Shown here piece after piece: positions 1 to 9,093 of a DNA stretch of 64,000 nucleotides; positions within the stretch are counted from its first letter, which is position 1, and every line of letters begins with the position of its first letter. Source of the stretch: Seonamhaeicola sp. ML3 (GTDB taxonomy: Bacteria; Bacteroidota; Bacteroidia; Flavobacteriales; Flavobacteriaceae); contig NZ_CP096884.1 of the NCBI RefSeq assembly GCF_023273855.1, positions 558,001 through 622,000 of the forward strand, written 5' to 3'. The notes under the pieces were generated by a model, which saw only the letters and a program-made list of their open reading frames with translations, ran no database searches and was not told the origin of the DNA. The translations under genes and the position numbers were made by a program.

Positions 1-1
1 A

Positions 2-799
2 AGGAGCTTCTTATTCATTTTACTAACAGTTATGTTAAGTTGCTCTAAACCTCCTAATAATAAGGGCAACGTATCATTTTTTGAACTTAACGATACCACA
101 AAAGTTATATACGAGAACAAGTTACCATGTCCTGTTTTCACTAAAATAACTAACTTAAAAAATGGTAAATCTAATTTTATTCAATCAAAACCTAACGAAA
201 CTTCACTAATAATGCAGTTTAACACAAGTAAAAAGGACTCCTCGTTAATATTGGAAACCTATAAGTTTAGCCACTATTATGGTTACCATGAAAAGGGTAA
301 ACAAGGTTACGATACACTTCACAACTATGCTTTACCTTTTCCAAAAGGAAAACGTTATAAAATTATTCAAGGTTATAATGGTAGCTTTACACATAATACA
401 GATTTTTCAAGATACACTATAGACTTCAATTTAAAAATAGGAGATACTATTACGGCGTCACGTTCTGGTATTGTAATAAAAGTTATCGATACACATAACA
501 AACAGGGCACTACTAAAAAATATAAGCCTTATGGTAATTTTATCATGATATATCACAACGATAATACATTTGCCCAGTATGTGCATTTAAAGCAACATGG
601 AGCCTTGGTAAAGAAAGGAGATTCTATATCGATAAACCAACCCATTGGAATTTCAGGGTTTACAGGTTTAACCACCACACCACATTTACATTTCGGTGTT
701 TTTAAACCTACAACCAACGGTTTTAAATCCATACCTATTATCTTGGATTCAATCTCAGGAAGAAAATACACAAAAAATAAAATCGCAGTAAATGATTAA
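2..799 (+). CDS. M23-family metallopeptidase-like lipoprotein (5' partial)
   Basis: The reading frame is open to the left window edge. The residues before the first Met form the end of a lipoprotein signal peptide (hydrophobic run, then L-S-C), so the true start lies upstream and the Met at position 32 is internal. The C-terminal half is an M23/LytM-type beta-sheet fold: a YTIDFNL segment replaces the usual H-x(n)-D strand, followed by YVHLKQHG and the HLHFGV motif that supplies a zinc ligand. M23 enzymes cut peptidoglycan cross-bridges or act as inactive LytM activators; the family assignment is firm, the activity is not. It probably sits on the periplasmic face of a membrane. Its stop overlaps the next gene by 8 bp, so the two are probably cotranscribed. 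Confidence 0.8.
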   Translation, partial: RSFLFILLTVMLSCSKPPNNKGNVSFFELNDTTKVIYENKLPCPVFTKITNLKNGKSNFIQSKPNETSLIMQFNTSKKDSSLILETYKFSHYYGYHEKGKQGYDTLHNYALPFPKGKRYKIIQGYNGSFTHNTDFSRYTIDFNLKIGDTITASRSGIVIKVIDTHNKQGTTKKYKPYGNFIMIYHNDNTFAQYVHLKQHGALVKKGDSISINQPIGISGFTGLTTTPHLHFGVFKPTTNGFKSIPIILDSISGRKYTKNKIAVND

Positions 800-2441
800 T
801 CACAAATTTATATTCATTGTTTTAATAGCTCTTATCACAATACAATCTAATTCTCAAAATATTTTGAAAGAAAAGACCAAATTTACAAGGCAAGATACTC
901 TGAGAGGCAGCATAACACCAGAACGCGAATGGTGGGATTTAACCTATTACCATTTAGATATTAAAGTTGAACCAGATAAAAAGTTTATTTCTGGAAAAAA
1001 TACAATTCAGTATAAAGTATTGAAGACAGACTCGATTATGCAAATAGATTTACAACCGCCTATGGTTATATTAAAAGTGCTTCAAAACGGTGAAGAACTC
1101 GCGGTGAATCACGATGGAAACGCTCATTTTATCCACTTAAAAAAGAAACAAATTGTTGATGAAATTGAACATATTGAAGTCTACTATGAAGGGCTCCCTA
1201 AAGAAGCCGTTAGAGCGCCTTGGGATGGCGGGATTTCTTGGAAAAAAGATAACAATGGGAATCATTTTATTGCATCATCTTGTCAAGGTTTGGGCGCAAG
1301 TGTTTGGTGGCCCTGTAAAGACCATATGTACGACGAAGTAGATGGTATGAAAATTAGCGTAAATGTACCAGATGATTTAATTAATGTTTCTAATGGAAGA
1401 TTACGACTTGTAGAGCGTATTGGCAATACAAAAACATACCATTGGGTTGTAAAAAACCCCATCAACAATTATGGTGTAAATATCAATATCGGCGATTATG
1501 TAAACTTCTCTGAGGTTTATGATGGAATGGCCGGGAACCTTAATATGGATTATTATGTATTGAGTTATAACCTAGAAAAGGCCAAAGAACAATTTAAGCA
1601 GGTTCCAAAAATGATGGAAGCTTTTGAGCATTGGTTTGGACAATATCCGTTTTATGCCGATAGCTTCAAGTTAGTTGAAGCACCTTACCTAGGTATGGAA
1701 CATCAAAGCTCGGTTACTTATGGCAATGAGTTCAAAAACGGATATTTAGGTAGAGATTTGTCGGGAACTGGATGGGGCTTAAAATTCGATTTTATTCTAG
1801 TACATGAATCTGGGCATGAGTGGTTTGCTAACAATATTACCAACAAGGATGTCGCCGATATGTGGATTCATGAAGGTTTTACGGCCTATTCCGAAAATCT
1901 GTACTTAGACTATCATTTTGGGAAAGAGGCTTCAGCAGACTATGTTATTGGAACTCGTAAACTTATCGCAAACAAAAACCCAGTTATTGGGACTTATAAC
2001 GTTAATAAATCCAGTGAAGGTACAGATATGTATTATAAAGGTGCCAATATGCTCCACACACTTCGCCAACTTATTAAAGACGACGAAAAATGGCGTAAAA
2101 TTTTGCGTAAAATCAATGTGGAGTTTTACCATCAAACTGTGACAACAGAACAGATAGAATCGTTTTTGAGCAGAGAAACAAATATAGATTTAACAGCATT
2201 TTTCAATCAATATTTAAGAACTACTAAGATTCCCATTTTGGAATACCAAATTGATGGAAAACTCCTAAAATACCGCTGGACAAATGTAGTAGATGGCTTT
2301 GCTATGCCTTTACAAGTGACAATAAACGATAAAGAACTGTGGTTGCAACCAACAGCGATTTGGAATAAGGTTTCAATTGAACAGAAGATTGAGACTATGG
2401 AGATTGACCGCGATTTTTATGTAGAATCGAAAAAGATTTAA
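792..2441 (+). CDS. M1-family zinc aminopeptidase
   Basis: This is a 549-residue protein with an N-terminal Sec signal peptide (residues 1-21, ending SNSQN). The M1 signature is complete: HESGHE at residues 338-343 gives the two zinc histidines and catalytic Glu, and HEGFTAYSE supplies the third ligand Glu at about 361. A GMEHQ segment stands in place of the GAMEN substrate-binding motif, as in many bacterial M1 proteins. The family removes N-terminal residues from peptides, and export suggests a periplasmic or surface role in peptide nutrition. The gene lacks the long C-terminal ERAP-like domain, so it is a short M1 member. It overlaps the upstream M23 lipoprotein gene by 8 bp. Confidence 0.9.
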   Translation: MINHKFIFIVLIALITIQSNSQNILKEKTKFTRQDTLRGSITPEREWWDLTYYHLDIKVEPDKKFISGKNTIQYKVLKTDSIMQIDLQPPMVILKVLQNGEELAVNHDGNAHFIHLKKKQIVDEIEHIEVYYEGLPKEAVRAPWDGGISWKKDNNGNHFIASSCQGLGASVWWPCKDHMYDEVDGMKISVNVPDDLINVSNGRLRLVERIGNTKTYHWVVKNPINNYGVNINIGDYVNFSEVYDGMAGNLNMDYYVLSYNLEKAKEQFKQVPKMMEAFEHWFGQYPFYADSFKLVEAPYLGMEHQSSVTYGNEFKNGYLGRDLSGTGWGLKFDFILVHESGHEWFANNITNKDVADMWIHEGFTAYSENLYLDYHFGKEASADYVIGTRKLIANKNPVIGTYNVNKSSEGTDMYYKGANMLHTLRQLIKDDEKWRKILRKINVEFYHQTVTTEQIESFLSRETNIDLTAFFNQYLRTTKIPILEYQIDGKLLKYRWTNVVDGFAMPLQVTINDKELWLQPTAIWNKVSIEQKIETMEIDRDFYVESKKI

Positions 2442-2445
2442 AGAC

Positions 2446-3021
2446 TTGAAAGAACTCCCAGAACTATATTTTGAACGGGATACAGATTGGTATTACTGGC
2501 TTTTGAACAACCACTCAAAAAGTGATGGCGTATACCTTATCTTTTATAAGCTTGAATTGAATATCCCTACCATGCGCTGGGAAGATGCCGTGAAAGTAGC
2601 CATTTGTTTTGGCTGGATAGATTCTACTGTGAAAAGTTTAGGTAACGGCAAACGACGCCAGTACTTTACCAAAAGAAACCCCAAGAGTTCTTGGAGTGCT
2701 CTTAACAAACGCTATATTAAAGAACTAGAAGCTTCCGGACTAATTCATGAATCTGGTTATAAATCTATTGAAATTGCCAAACAAAACGGTAGTTGGACAG
2801 CTGCCGATGCTCTTGAACAGGGCATAATACCTGATGAGCTCCAAAACGCCTTTGATGAAAACCCAAGGGCTTTTGAAAATTACCAAAGCTTTTCTAAAGG
2901 CTATAAAAAAGCTTATTTATCATGGGTTTATAGTGCTAAAAGACCCGAAACCAAACAGAAACGTATTTCTGAGATTATAAAATTATGTCATAATAATATA
3001 AAATCTAGAAATAACATCTAG
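2446..3021 (+). CDS. YdeI/OmpD-associated family protein
   Basis: A soluble 191-residue protein with the family pattern: a WYYWLLNNH segment near the N-terminus, CFGWIDS around residue 55, the FTKRNPKSSWSALN block around 75-88, and a C-terminal FSKGYKKAYLSWV region with a YSAKRPETKQKRI tail. The family is annotated as bacteriocin-protection or OmpD-associated, but its biochemical role is not established. The start is a TTG five bases after the preceding stop; no in-frame ATG precedes the conserved region. The gene converges on the sugar-kinase gene and the two stop codons share the palindrome CTAG at 3018-3021, leaving no room for a terminator between them. Confidence 0.8.
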   Translation: MKELPELYFERDTDWYYWLLNNHSKSDGVYLIFYKLELNIPTMRWEDAVKVAICFGWIDSTVKSLGNGKRRQYFTKRNPKSSWSALNKRYIKELEASGLIHESGYKSIEIAKQNGSWTAADALEQGIIPDELQNAFDENPRAFENYQSFSKGYKKAYLSWVYSAKRPETKQKRISEIIKLCHNNIKSRNNI

Positions 3022-3920
3022 ATATTTGCAAATTCTATTATTTCATGTTGAGTGAATTTGGGATTTGCCCCCTTGTTTTGTGCAACCATAGCTCCAACAG
3101 CACAAGCAAAATCAATAGCCTTTTGTGGATTCTCATTCTGAAGTAATTTGTTAATGAGCGCCCCTAAAAATGAATCACCTGCACCAACAGTATCTGCCAC
3201 CTTAATTTTGTAACCACTGTTATAGAATAGACTGTCATTGTAAAATAACACAGCACCAAAAGCACCTTTGGTCACACAAATACAATTAGTATTTGTGTGT
3301 TCTGATATAAACTTAATGTTCTGTTCCAAACCCTTATATTTAGAACCTAAATAGTCTGCAACTTTATAAAGTTCTTCATCATTAAACTTAATGAAATCAG
3401 CTTTTTCCATCAGCTCTTTCAAAACTGTTATGTTATAATGCGGCGGCCTGAGATTTAAATCGAATATATTATACTTAGATAAATCGATTAAACGACATAA
3501 TGTTTGTTTGGACACCTCATCCCTAGCTATTAAACTACCAAAAACAAAGGCATCGGAGTTTTCGACATAGTTCTCTAATTCATCCGACATCTCTATTTTA
3601 TCCCATGCTCTTGGTTGCTCTATTTCATATGTAGCAGAGCCTTTATCGTTTAGTAAAACAGTGACTTCACCTGTACTAAAATGGTCTTTAGTTTGAATAT
3701 AGGCGTCATCAATTCCGTTTTCTCTAACGTAATCTATTAATTTCTGTCCGTTATCGTCTTTACCTATTGCACTTACCATAGTAACTTTATCTCCTAATGA
3801 AGCCAACCTAAGCGCAACATTTAAAGGTGCACCTCCTATTTTTTTATTCCCATTAGGAAATATATCCCATAGTACTTCTCCAAAACATACAATTCTAGAC
3901 ATCAGGCTATCATTTTTCAA
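3018..3920 (-). CDS. PfkB-family carbohydrate kinase (probable fructokinase)
   Basis: A 300-residue ribokinase-fold kinase. It shows the PfkB signature 1 region (GGAPLNVALRLASLG near residue 30) and signature 2 (DTVGAGDSF, catalytic Asp at about 249). The N-terminal CFGEVLWDIFP segment is typical of bacterial fructokinases. It presumably phosphorylates fructose to fructose-6-phosphate, which could feed or drain the sugar pathway of the two upstream genes. Its start overlaps the GT4 stop by 4 bp (ATGA), which indicates translational coupling. A Met at residue 7 is an alternative start giving the more usual MSRIVCFGE N-terminus. It is last in the 7294 to 3018 operon. Confidence 0.85.
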   Translation of the reverse strand: MKNDSLMSRIVCFGEVLWDIFPNGNKKIGGAPLNVALRLASLGDKVTMVSAIGKDDNGQKLIDYVRENGIDDAYIQTKDHFSTGEVTVLLNDKGSATYEIEQPRAWDKIEMSDELENYVENSDAFVFGSLIARDEVSKQTLCRLIDLSKYNIFDLNLRPPHYNITVLKELMEKADFIKFNDEELYKVADYLGSKYKGLEQNIKFISEHTNTNCICVTKGAFGAVLFYNDSLFYNSGYKIKVADTVGAGDSFLGALINKLLQNENPQKAIDFACAVGAMVAQNKGANPKFTQHEIIEFANI

Positions 3921-5194
3921 TAAATATTCGATTCCATTGTTTGCTGATTGATTGAGTTCCTGAAGACTTGCAGCATACGTTTAGCAATACCAGTCCATCC
4001 AAAATTACGTCTAGCAAAACGGGCACCTTCAACCGATAATTCATTTCGCATTTTAGGGTAAAGCAAAGGCATTGCCATCATAGCTCCAAACTCAAGTGGT
4101 CTATGAGGGTCAGCAAAAAGAGCCTGGTTTCCAAAATCAATTAAATCGTATAATCCGCCATGAACTGTAACTACACTTGGTGTTCCACAAGCCATTGCTT
4201 CAATAGCAACCATTCCAAAAGGTTCATATCTCGATGGCATAGCAAAAATATTTGCTGAACGGTAAACATTTGCTAAATCTTCATCAGCAATGTAACTTTT
4301 CCACTGTATTCTCTCCATAACTCCGAGCTCGCTTGCCATTTTTTTCAGTTTAGCAACCCCTTCATCATCCCTATTAGAATTATCGCTACCAATGGCCGCA
4401 ACCAATCTTGCCTCCGGACAAAGCTTAAAAACAGTTGGCAATGATTTTATCAAAAGGTCGTAACCTTTATTATGTGCCATTCTTCCTAATGTAAGTATAT
4501 CTGTAGGGTGGATATCGTATTTTAAACGAACCTTGTCGTTTTCTTTAGAAGGCACAGGAAAGAAGCGGTTTTCATCTATTCCTGGTGGAATCATCGTACA
4601 ATTTTTTGGCAACACATCGTACTGTTTAGTCAACAAATCTACTTGAGGAATAGTAGTTGCAATGATGTGATTACACATTTGATAAACGAAATATTCTTTT
4701 CTAATCCGTTCTTTAAAACGGTACTTTTCTTCCATTTCCTTTTCATCCATATCACTTCCCATGGTATGCTGTTTCCACCATCCTACAGAATGAGGTGTAT
4801 GAACATGAGAAACACCTAACTCTTCTGCTATTTTTTGTCCTGCCCAACCTGCATCCCAATAATGTGAATATACCACATCATACTTTTTACCTTCTTTTTT
4901 TATTGCTGCCAGTGTATTGGTTACAAACTTTTTAAGATGATCATGCATATCTTCTTTCCTAATAAACTTTTTACCACCAAACGGAATACGCCATACGCTG
5001 TAATTTTCATCTACATGATCGTATTCTGGTTGGTCTTCAAATTGTCGTGTAACTAAATCGACTTTTTTACCAAGTCGACTAAATCGTTCTGCAAGTTCCA
5101 AAACATATACAACCTGACCCCCTGTATCTGGTTTTCCTAATTCCGGGTTTGCTGCTACATATCCATGCAAAGAGATCATTAAAATAGATTTCAT
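3917..5194 (-). CDS. GT4 glycosyltransferase, sucrose-phosphate-synthase-like
   Basis: A 425-residue GT-B glycosyltransferase. The N-terminus carries the GKPDTGGQVVYVLELA block diagnostic of the sucrose synthase/sucrose-phosphate synthase branch, and the C-terminal donor domain has the EX7E motif at E324...E332 (EPFGMVAIE). In this family a UDP- or GDP-hexose is joined to fructose-6-phosphate. No phosphatase domain is attached; the adjacent upstream gene provides one, so the pair looks like a synthase plus phosphatase. The product could be sucrose-6-phosphate, or mannosylfructose-phosphate as in the Agrobacterium MfpsA/MfppB pair, which also has a fructokinase-like neighbour. The sequence alone does not decide donor specificity. 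Confidence 0.85.
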   Translation of the reverse strand: MKSILMISLHGYVAANPELGKPDTGGQVVYVLELAERFSRLGKKVDLVTRQFEDQPEYDHVDENYSVWRIPFGGKKFIRKEDMHDHLKKFVTNTLAAIKKEGKKYDVVYSHYWDAGWAGQKIAEELGVSHVHTPHSVGWWKQHTMGSDMDEKEMEEKYRFKERIRKEYFVYQMCNHIIATTIPQVDLLTKQYDVLPKNCTMIPPGIDENRFFPVPSKENDKVRLKYDIHPTDILTLGRMAHNKGYDLLIKSLPTVFKLCPEARLVAAIGSDNSNRDDEGVAKLKKMASELGVMERIQWKSYIADEDLANVYRSANIFAMPSRYEPFGMVAIEAMACGTPSVVTVHGGLYDLIDFGNQALFADPHRPLEFGAMMAMPLLYPKMRNELSVEGARFARRNFGWTGIAKRMLQVFRNSINQQTMESNIY

Positions 5195-5209
5195 AATATT
5201 TATTTTAGG

Positions 5210-7294
5210 TTATTTCTTAATAATTTTTAAATCGTGACAAGCAGAAATATACTGTGCGGCCGACCAAGCTTGATATGCTTTACCCATAGGTTTACCAGTT
5301 GTACCATGAGCCCATTCTGTAAATTCCCATTCGTGATTTATACCTTCCTTATTTATTAAAGCAAGTTTATACAGTTCTGAAATAGCAACGTCTTTTAGTC
5401 CTAATTTATTAATAAATTTAACCCAAAACCCACCTACAAAAGGCCATATACCTCCATTATGATAGTGGTTAGGTAAATTCAATAAATTTACTGTATAATA
5501 TGGTCTCCAATCTGGATCCCCAGGACTTACTACTGGATAAACATTGGCTACTGGATAGGGGTCATTAACACCAACGCCAAGCATAAACTTAAACGTTTGA
5601 TGGGCTTTTTCAGCATCAATAGTACCGTGTAAAAATGCTAAAACATTTCCTAAAACATCGCAACGCCAACTAAAATCGAAAGGTGTTGTTTGGGCTATTA
5701 AGTATGACGTATCCCCTAGAGTAAATTGTTTTTCTGCAAACGAAACTGATTGAAATAATTTTTGCTGTGTTGAAGGCCAAAAATTTTGTAAAATTTCTTT
5801 TTTTATTACCTGAGACCACCTTATGTACTCACCAGCTTGATCATAATCGCCCAACATTTCCAACATTCTACCAAAACACACATTGGATCGATACCACAAA
5901 ATTTCATCGTAAAGTATGTTGTAACTTCTTCCAAATAAATCTGTCCAATCACCTGCCTCTGGAATTTCTAAGAGGGCATCGTTATTACTATCATGAGCTC
6001 CTAACCACCGCATGGTCTCTTTTATATCGGATATATATTCTCTTAAAAAATCGATATCCTTAGTATAACTTACATATTCATAGAAGGCAATAACTACCCA
6101 AATACCGCTATCTATAGAACAGATGCCTCCAACACCAGAATAGTCTGGAACATTATCTTTAATTCTTACATTTGATGGAATTTGGCCGTTCTTGGTTATA
6201 TGTTCCAAAAGTGTGATAAGTGTCTGCCTTTGGCAATCATGAATTTCTTTATCATGACTAAGTGGAAGTGAACCAATAACAGTAATAGCACCATCTCGTG
6301 CCCATACACTATAATAGTTTTCATCAGTACCATGAGCAACATTATCTTCAATAGAACATGCAGAAAACCCTAAAGGTGTAATATTCTTTTTTAAGGCCTC
6401 AACTGCCTTAAAATAACCTTCCTTTATTAACGCTACCTTTTCATCTTCGTCTTCTAATGCTATAACCTCTAACTCCTTCTTAATATAAAAATCATGACTA
6501 TGGTCTATTCCACTAACAACTTTTGCCTCTTTAGGAAAAACTCCAAAATAAATGAGGCCCTCTATAACGCCGTCTCCTTTTTCTTGCTCGGCATGATATA
6601 CTTTTCTATGTTTAGTATAGCTGTACAACTCTTCATGTGCATTAGAGACCACTATGCCCTTTACCCCCTTTAAATCGAACATGGCTGAATCATTACCACT
6701 ATCTCCTGCCACCAATACCTCTTGGGTCTTTATATCCAACTGCTTGAGCAACCAATGTAAAGCATTACCTTTATTAGCATATTTAGGGAGTATGTCTAAA
6801 AATTTTTCTCCGGAATATACAACATTAACATCCATGTTAGCGTTATTAAAATCTTCTTCAATTTCTGCAATATGGTCTAGGCTAGCATTGTGAAAATAAT
6901 AACTTCTCTTATAAGCGTGCTGAAACTTTGTAGGCTGCTCGCTAATTGGATGACTTAATTTATTTATAATTTGTTCTACGATATTAAGGTCCCATCCATC
7001 ATCAAGTACGTTATTAAATTCTTTTACAACCTTTAGCTCATCATAATTATAAATATGTGTACCTACACCAGAAATAATATAATTTGGTGCAGGCAATACA
7101 CCCACATCTATCAAGTTTAAAACATCATCTATTAAACGCCCTGTATTGTAAGCCAGTAAAACGTCTTTGGTTTTAAAAGTTTCCCAAACGTTTTTGAAGT
7201 TACTCTTGAAAGTATGAAAATCTATTAATGTGTTGTCAATATCAAATGATAAAAGACGAATATTTCCTGAAATATCAACATAAGTTTTGCTCAT
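5210..7294 (-). CDS. Fusion: sucrose-phosphate-phosphatase-like HAD + invertase/amyloglucosidase-like (alpha/alpha)6 domain
   Basis: A 694-residue two-domain protein. Residues about 10-255 are a HAD-IIB phosphatase of the sucrose-phosphate phosphatase/MPGP type: DxDxT at D18-I-D-N-T22, a Lys in PKYANKGNAL, and GDSGND as motif IV. Residues about 270-690 resemble (alpha/alpha)6 glycosidases of the neutral invertase (GH100) and amylo-1,6-glucosidase kind: SVWARDG (candidate acid D334), HYHNGGIWPFVGGF, EFTEWAHG (candidate base E660) and a C-terminal KAYQAWSAAQYI. There is no signal peptide, so it acts in the cytoplasm. Coupling a biosynthetic phosphatase to a hydrolase-like domain in one chain is odd. 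It is first in the operon with the GT4 and fructokinase genes. The HAD call is firm; the glycosidase specificity is inferred. Confidence 0.8.
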   Translation of the reverse strand: MSKTYVDISGNIRLLSFDIDNTLIDFHTFKSNFKNVWETFKTKDVLLAYNTGRLIDDVLNLIDVGVLPAPNYIISGVGTHIYNYDELKVVKEFNNVLDDGWDLNIVEQIINKLSHPISEQPTKFQHAYKRSYYFHNASLDHIAEIEEDFNNANMDVNVVYSGEKFLDILPKYANKGNALHWLLKQLDIKTQEVLVAGDSGNDSAMFDLKGVKGIVVSNAHEELYSYTKHRKVYHAEQEKGDGVIEGLIYFGVFPKEAKVVSGIDHSHDFYIKKELEVIALEDEDEKVALIKEGYFKAVEALKKNITPLGFSACSIEDNVAHGTDENYYSVWARDGAITVIGSLPLSHDKEIHDCQRQTLITLLEHITKNGQIPSNVRIKDNVPDYSGVGGICSIDSGIWVVIAFYEYVSYTKDIDFLREYISDIKETMRWLGAHDSNNDALLEIPEAGDWTDLFGRSYNILYDEILWYRSNVCFGRMLEMLGDYDQAGEYIRWSQVIKKEILQNFWPSTQQKLFQSVSFAEKQFTLGDTSYLIAQTTPFDFSWRCDVLGNVLAFLHGTIDAEKAHQTFKFMLGVGVNDPYPVANVYPVVSPGDPDWRPYYTVNLLNLPNHYHNGGIWPFVGGFWVKFINKLGLKDVAISELYKLALINKEGINHEWEFTEWAHGTTGKPMGKAYQAWSAAQYISACHDLKIIKK

Positions 7295-7316
7295 AAAGAA
7301 TTTTTAAAATTTTACG

Positions 7317-7339
7317 TTTTTACAACCTTTTTGTAAAAA
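7317..7339. promoter_or_regulatory. Inverted repeat upstream of the sucrose-like operon
   Basis: The 8-bp arms TTTTTACA and TGTAAAAA are perfect complements around a 7-bp centre, ending 22 bp before the start codon of the HAD-glycosidase gene. It could be an operator or a leader hairpin. No regulator gene is adjacent, and I found no convincing TAnnTTTG element beside it. Confidence 0.35.
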
Positions 7340-7496
7340 ATAGGGCTTTAAAGAGCCAAAAACAAGTCAAAACAGTCGAATTTTGACCATTTTTAAAAAG
7401 TGCTAAATAAAGTGTGAACCACTACGAAATTTTGAACTATCCAATTGTATTTTTAAAGATTTTATAATACAGTAAAATATTACAAACAAAACAAAA

Positions 7497-7532
7497 AGAG
7501 CCAATTTGATAATTCAAATTGGCTCTTTTTTT
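7497..7532 (-). terminator. Rho-independent terminator, 3' of the VWA-MoxR genes (possibly bidirectional)
   Basis: Perfect 13-bp arms (7497-7509 and 7514-7526, AGAGCCAATTTGA and its complement) enclose a 4-base loop. The plus strand continues with seven T (7526-7532) and the minus strand with five T (complement of 7493-7497), so it can stop transcription either way. It lies 14 bp beyond the MoxR stop and separates that operon from the sugar operon. Confidence 0.85.
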
Positions 7533-7545
7533 GAATAATTTGGTC

Positions 7546-9024
7546 TTAGACTCCCCTTATAAAACTCCCATAAGGGTCTTTAAACTGAATGCTTTCTGCA
7601 AAGCGTTGTTTGCTTAACAATTTATATTCGGCTAAAGCCCAAAGCACGAATTCTTTCATAAAGAAAGTATCTTCAGAGCTTAAATTTGGTTGATATTTCC
7701 CTAATAAATCATCGAGAGGTGTTATGTTTTTTAACAAACTGTGATATTCTTTATCTCTTAAATCGTCTAAAAGTTCAAAGCCGTCCTTTTGATTAAAAAA
7801 CCAAGACACAATATCATCGTAGGGTGTATCTTCATCTTGTCGTTGTAATTTTTCAATCTTCGGAAAATGCTCAACAAATAAATGTTTTATGGCGTCACCA
7901 ATTAAGGTCATGGCTACAAAAGCTGCGCCTTCTTGCTCTCCTTCGTAAACAAGTTCCACCTTTCCTGTTATAGCAGGGATAACACCTACAAAGTCGCTTA
8001 ACCTTAAAGTTGTTTTACTTTCTCCGGTAATTAAAGCTCTACGTTCTGCCGTACTTAATAGATTTTCGAATGCTGTAATACTTAATCGGGCACTTACACC
8101 AGATTTAATATCTATGTATTCACTTTTTCTAGCTTCGAACACCACTTGTTCCAAAAGGTCTTTGGCTAGCTCAGGAACATAAACACTGTCTTTCTGCCCT
8201 TCAACTAAATTAGATTCCTGTTCGGTAATCTTTCTGGCCGTTTTTATATCCTCGGGGTAATGTGTTAATATCTGTGAGCCTATTCTATCCTTTAAAGGTG
8301 TAACAATACTACCTCTGTTTGTATAATCTTCTGGATTTGCCGTAAACACAAATTGAATATCTAAAGGCAATCGTAACTTAAAACCTCTAATTTGGATATC
8401 GCCTTCTTGTAATATATTGAATAAGGCCACCTGAATTCTAGCTTGTAAATCTGGCAACTCATTAATTACAAAAATGCAACGGTTGGCTCTTGGAATCATT
8501 CCGTAGTGAATTACCCGATCATCGGCATAACTCAGTTTTAAGTTGGCTGCTTTTATGGGATCAACATCACCAATAATATCGGCTACCGTTACATCTGGTG
8601 TTGCTAATTTTTCTGCAAAGCGCTCGCTTTTATGCAACCAAGAAATTGGAGTGTCATCTCCTTTTTCTTTAATCAATTCTACTGCAAATCTGGATATTGG
8701 ATTTAAAGGGTCATCATTGATTTCAGAACCTTCTAAAATAGGAATATATTCATCGAGCAGGTTAAGCATTAGTCTGGCTAAGCGCGTTTTTGCTTGTCCT
8801 CGTAGACCCAACAAGTTAATATTATGTCTTGATAGAATGGCTCTTTCTAAATCTGGAATTACCGAATTCTCATAACCATGAACACCTGTAAAAGTAGTTT
8901 CCTTATTTTTTATTTTTTTGACTAGGTTATCTCGTAATTCGTCTTTTATAGACTTAGATTGATATCCTGTTTCCTTTAGTTCTCCTAATGTTCTAATATT
9001 TTTCATTCTATAGCTTTTGTCCAT
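7546..9024 (-). CDS. MoxR/ChlI-type AAA+ ATPase
   Basis: A 492-residue soluble AAA+ protein. The P-loop is GLRGQAKT (residues 73-80); Ala before Lys is usual in MoxR-type P-loops. The Walker B segment is FVINELPDL, with Asn188-Glu189 where Asp-Glu is expected. The stretch TANPEDYTNRGSIVTPLKDRIGS provides sensor-1 and arginine-finger-like residues, as in magnesium-chelatase subunit I. MoxR ATPases work as chaperones with VWA-domain partners, and a VWA protein is encoded directly upstream on the same strand. Substrates are unknown. A Met at residue 7 is an alternative start. The 69-bp gap to the VWA gene holds a heptamer repeat array. Confidence 0.85.
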   Translation of the reverse strand: MDKSYRMKNIRTLGELKETGYQSKSIKDELRDNLVKKIKNKETTFTGVHGYENSVIPDLERAILSRHNINLLGLRGQAKTRLARLMLNLLDEYIPILEGSEINDDPLNPISRFAVELIKEKGDDTPISWLHKSERFAEKLATPDVTVADIIGDVDPIKAANLKLSYADDRVIHYGMIPRANRCIFVINELPDLQARIQVALFNILQEGDIQIRGFKLRLPLDIQFVFTANPEDYTNRGSIVTPLKDRIGSQILTHYPEDIKTARKITEQESNLVEGQKDSVYVPELAKDLLEQVVFEARKSEYIDIKSGVSARLSITAFENLLSTAERRALITGESKTTLRLSDFVGVIPAITGKVELVYEGEQEGAAFVAMTLIGDAIKHLFVEHFPKIEKLQRQDEDTPYDDIVSWFFNQKDGFELLDDLRDKEYHSLLKNITPLDDLLGKYQPNLSSEDTFFMKEFVLWALAEYKLLSKQRFAESIQFKDPYGSFIRGV

Positions 9025-9092
9025 TAGCTTTTAGCTTCTAGCTGCTTCACATTCTATGAAGCTAACAGCTAACTCCTAAAAGCTAAAGGCTA
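9025..9092. repeat. Heptamer direct/inverted repeat array (TAGCTNN / NNAGCTA)
   Basis: Three consecutive heptamers of form TAGCTNN (9025-9045) are followed by a 12-bp spacer and five consecutive heptamers of form NNAGCTA or close variants (9058-9092). AGCT recurs every 7 bp on each side. The halves are roughly complementary, and the inner hairpin pairs GCTTCA (9044-9049) with TGAAGC (9057-9062). It fills the whole gap between the VWA stop and the MoxR start. Confidence 0.75.
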
Positions 9093-9093
9093 A

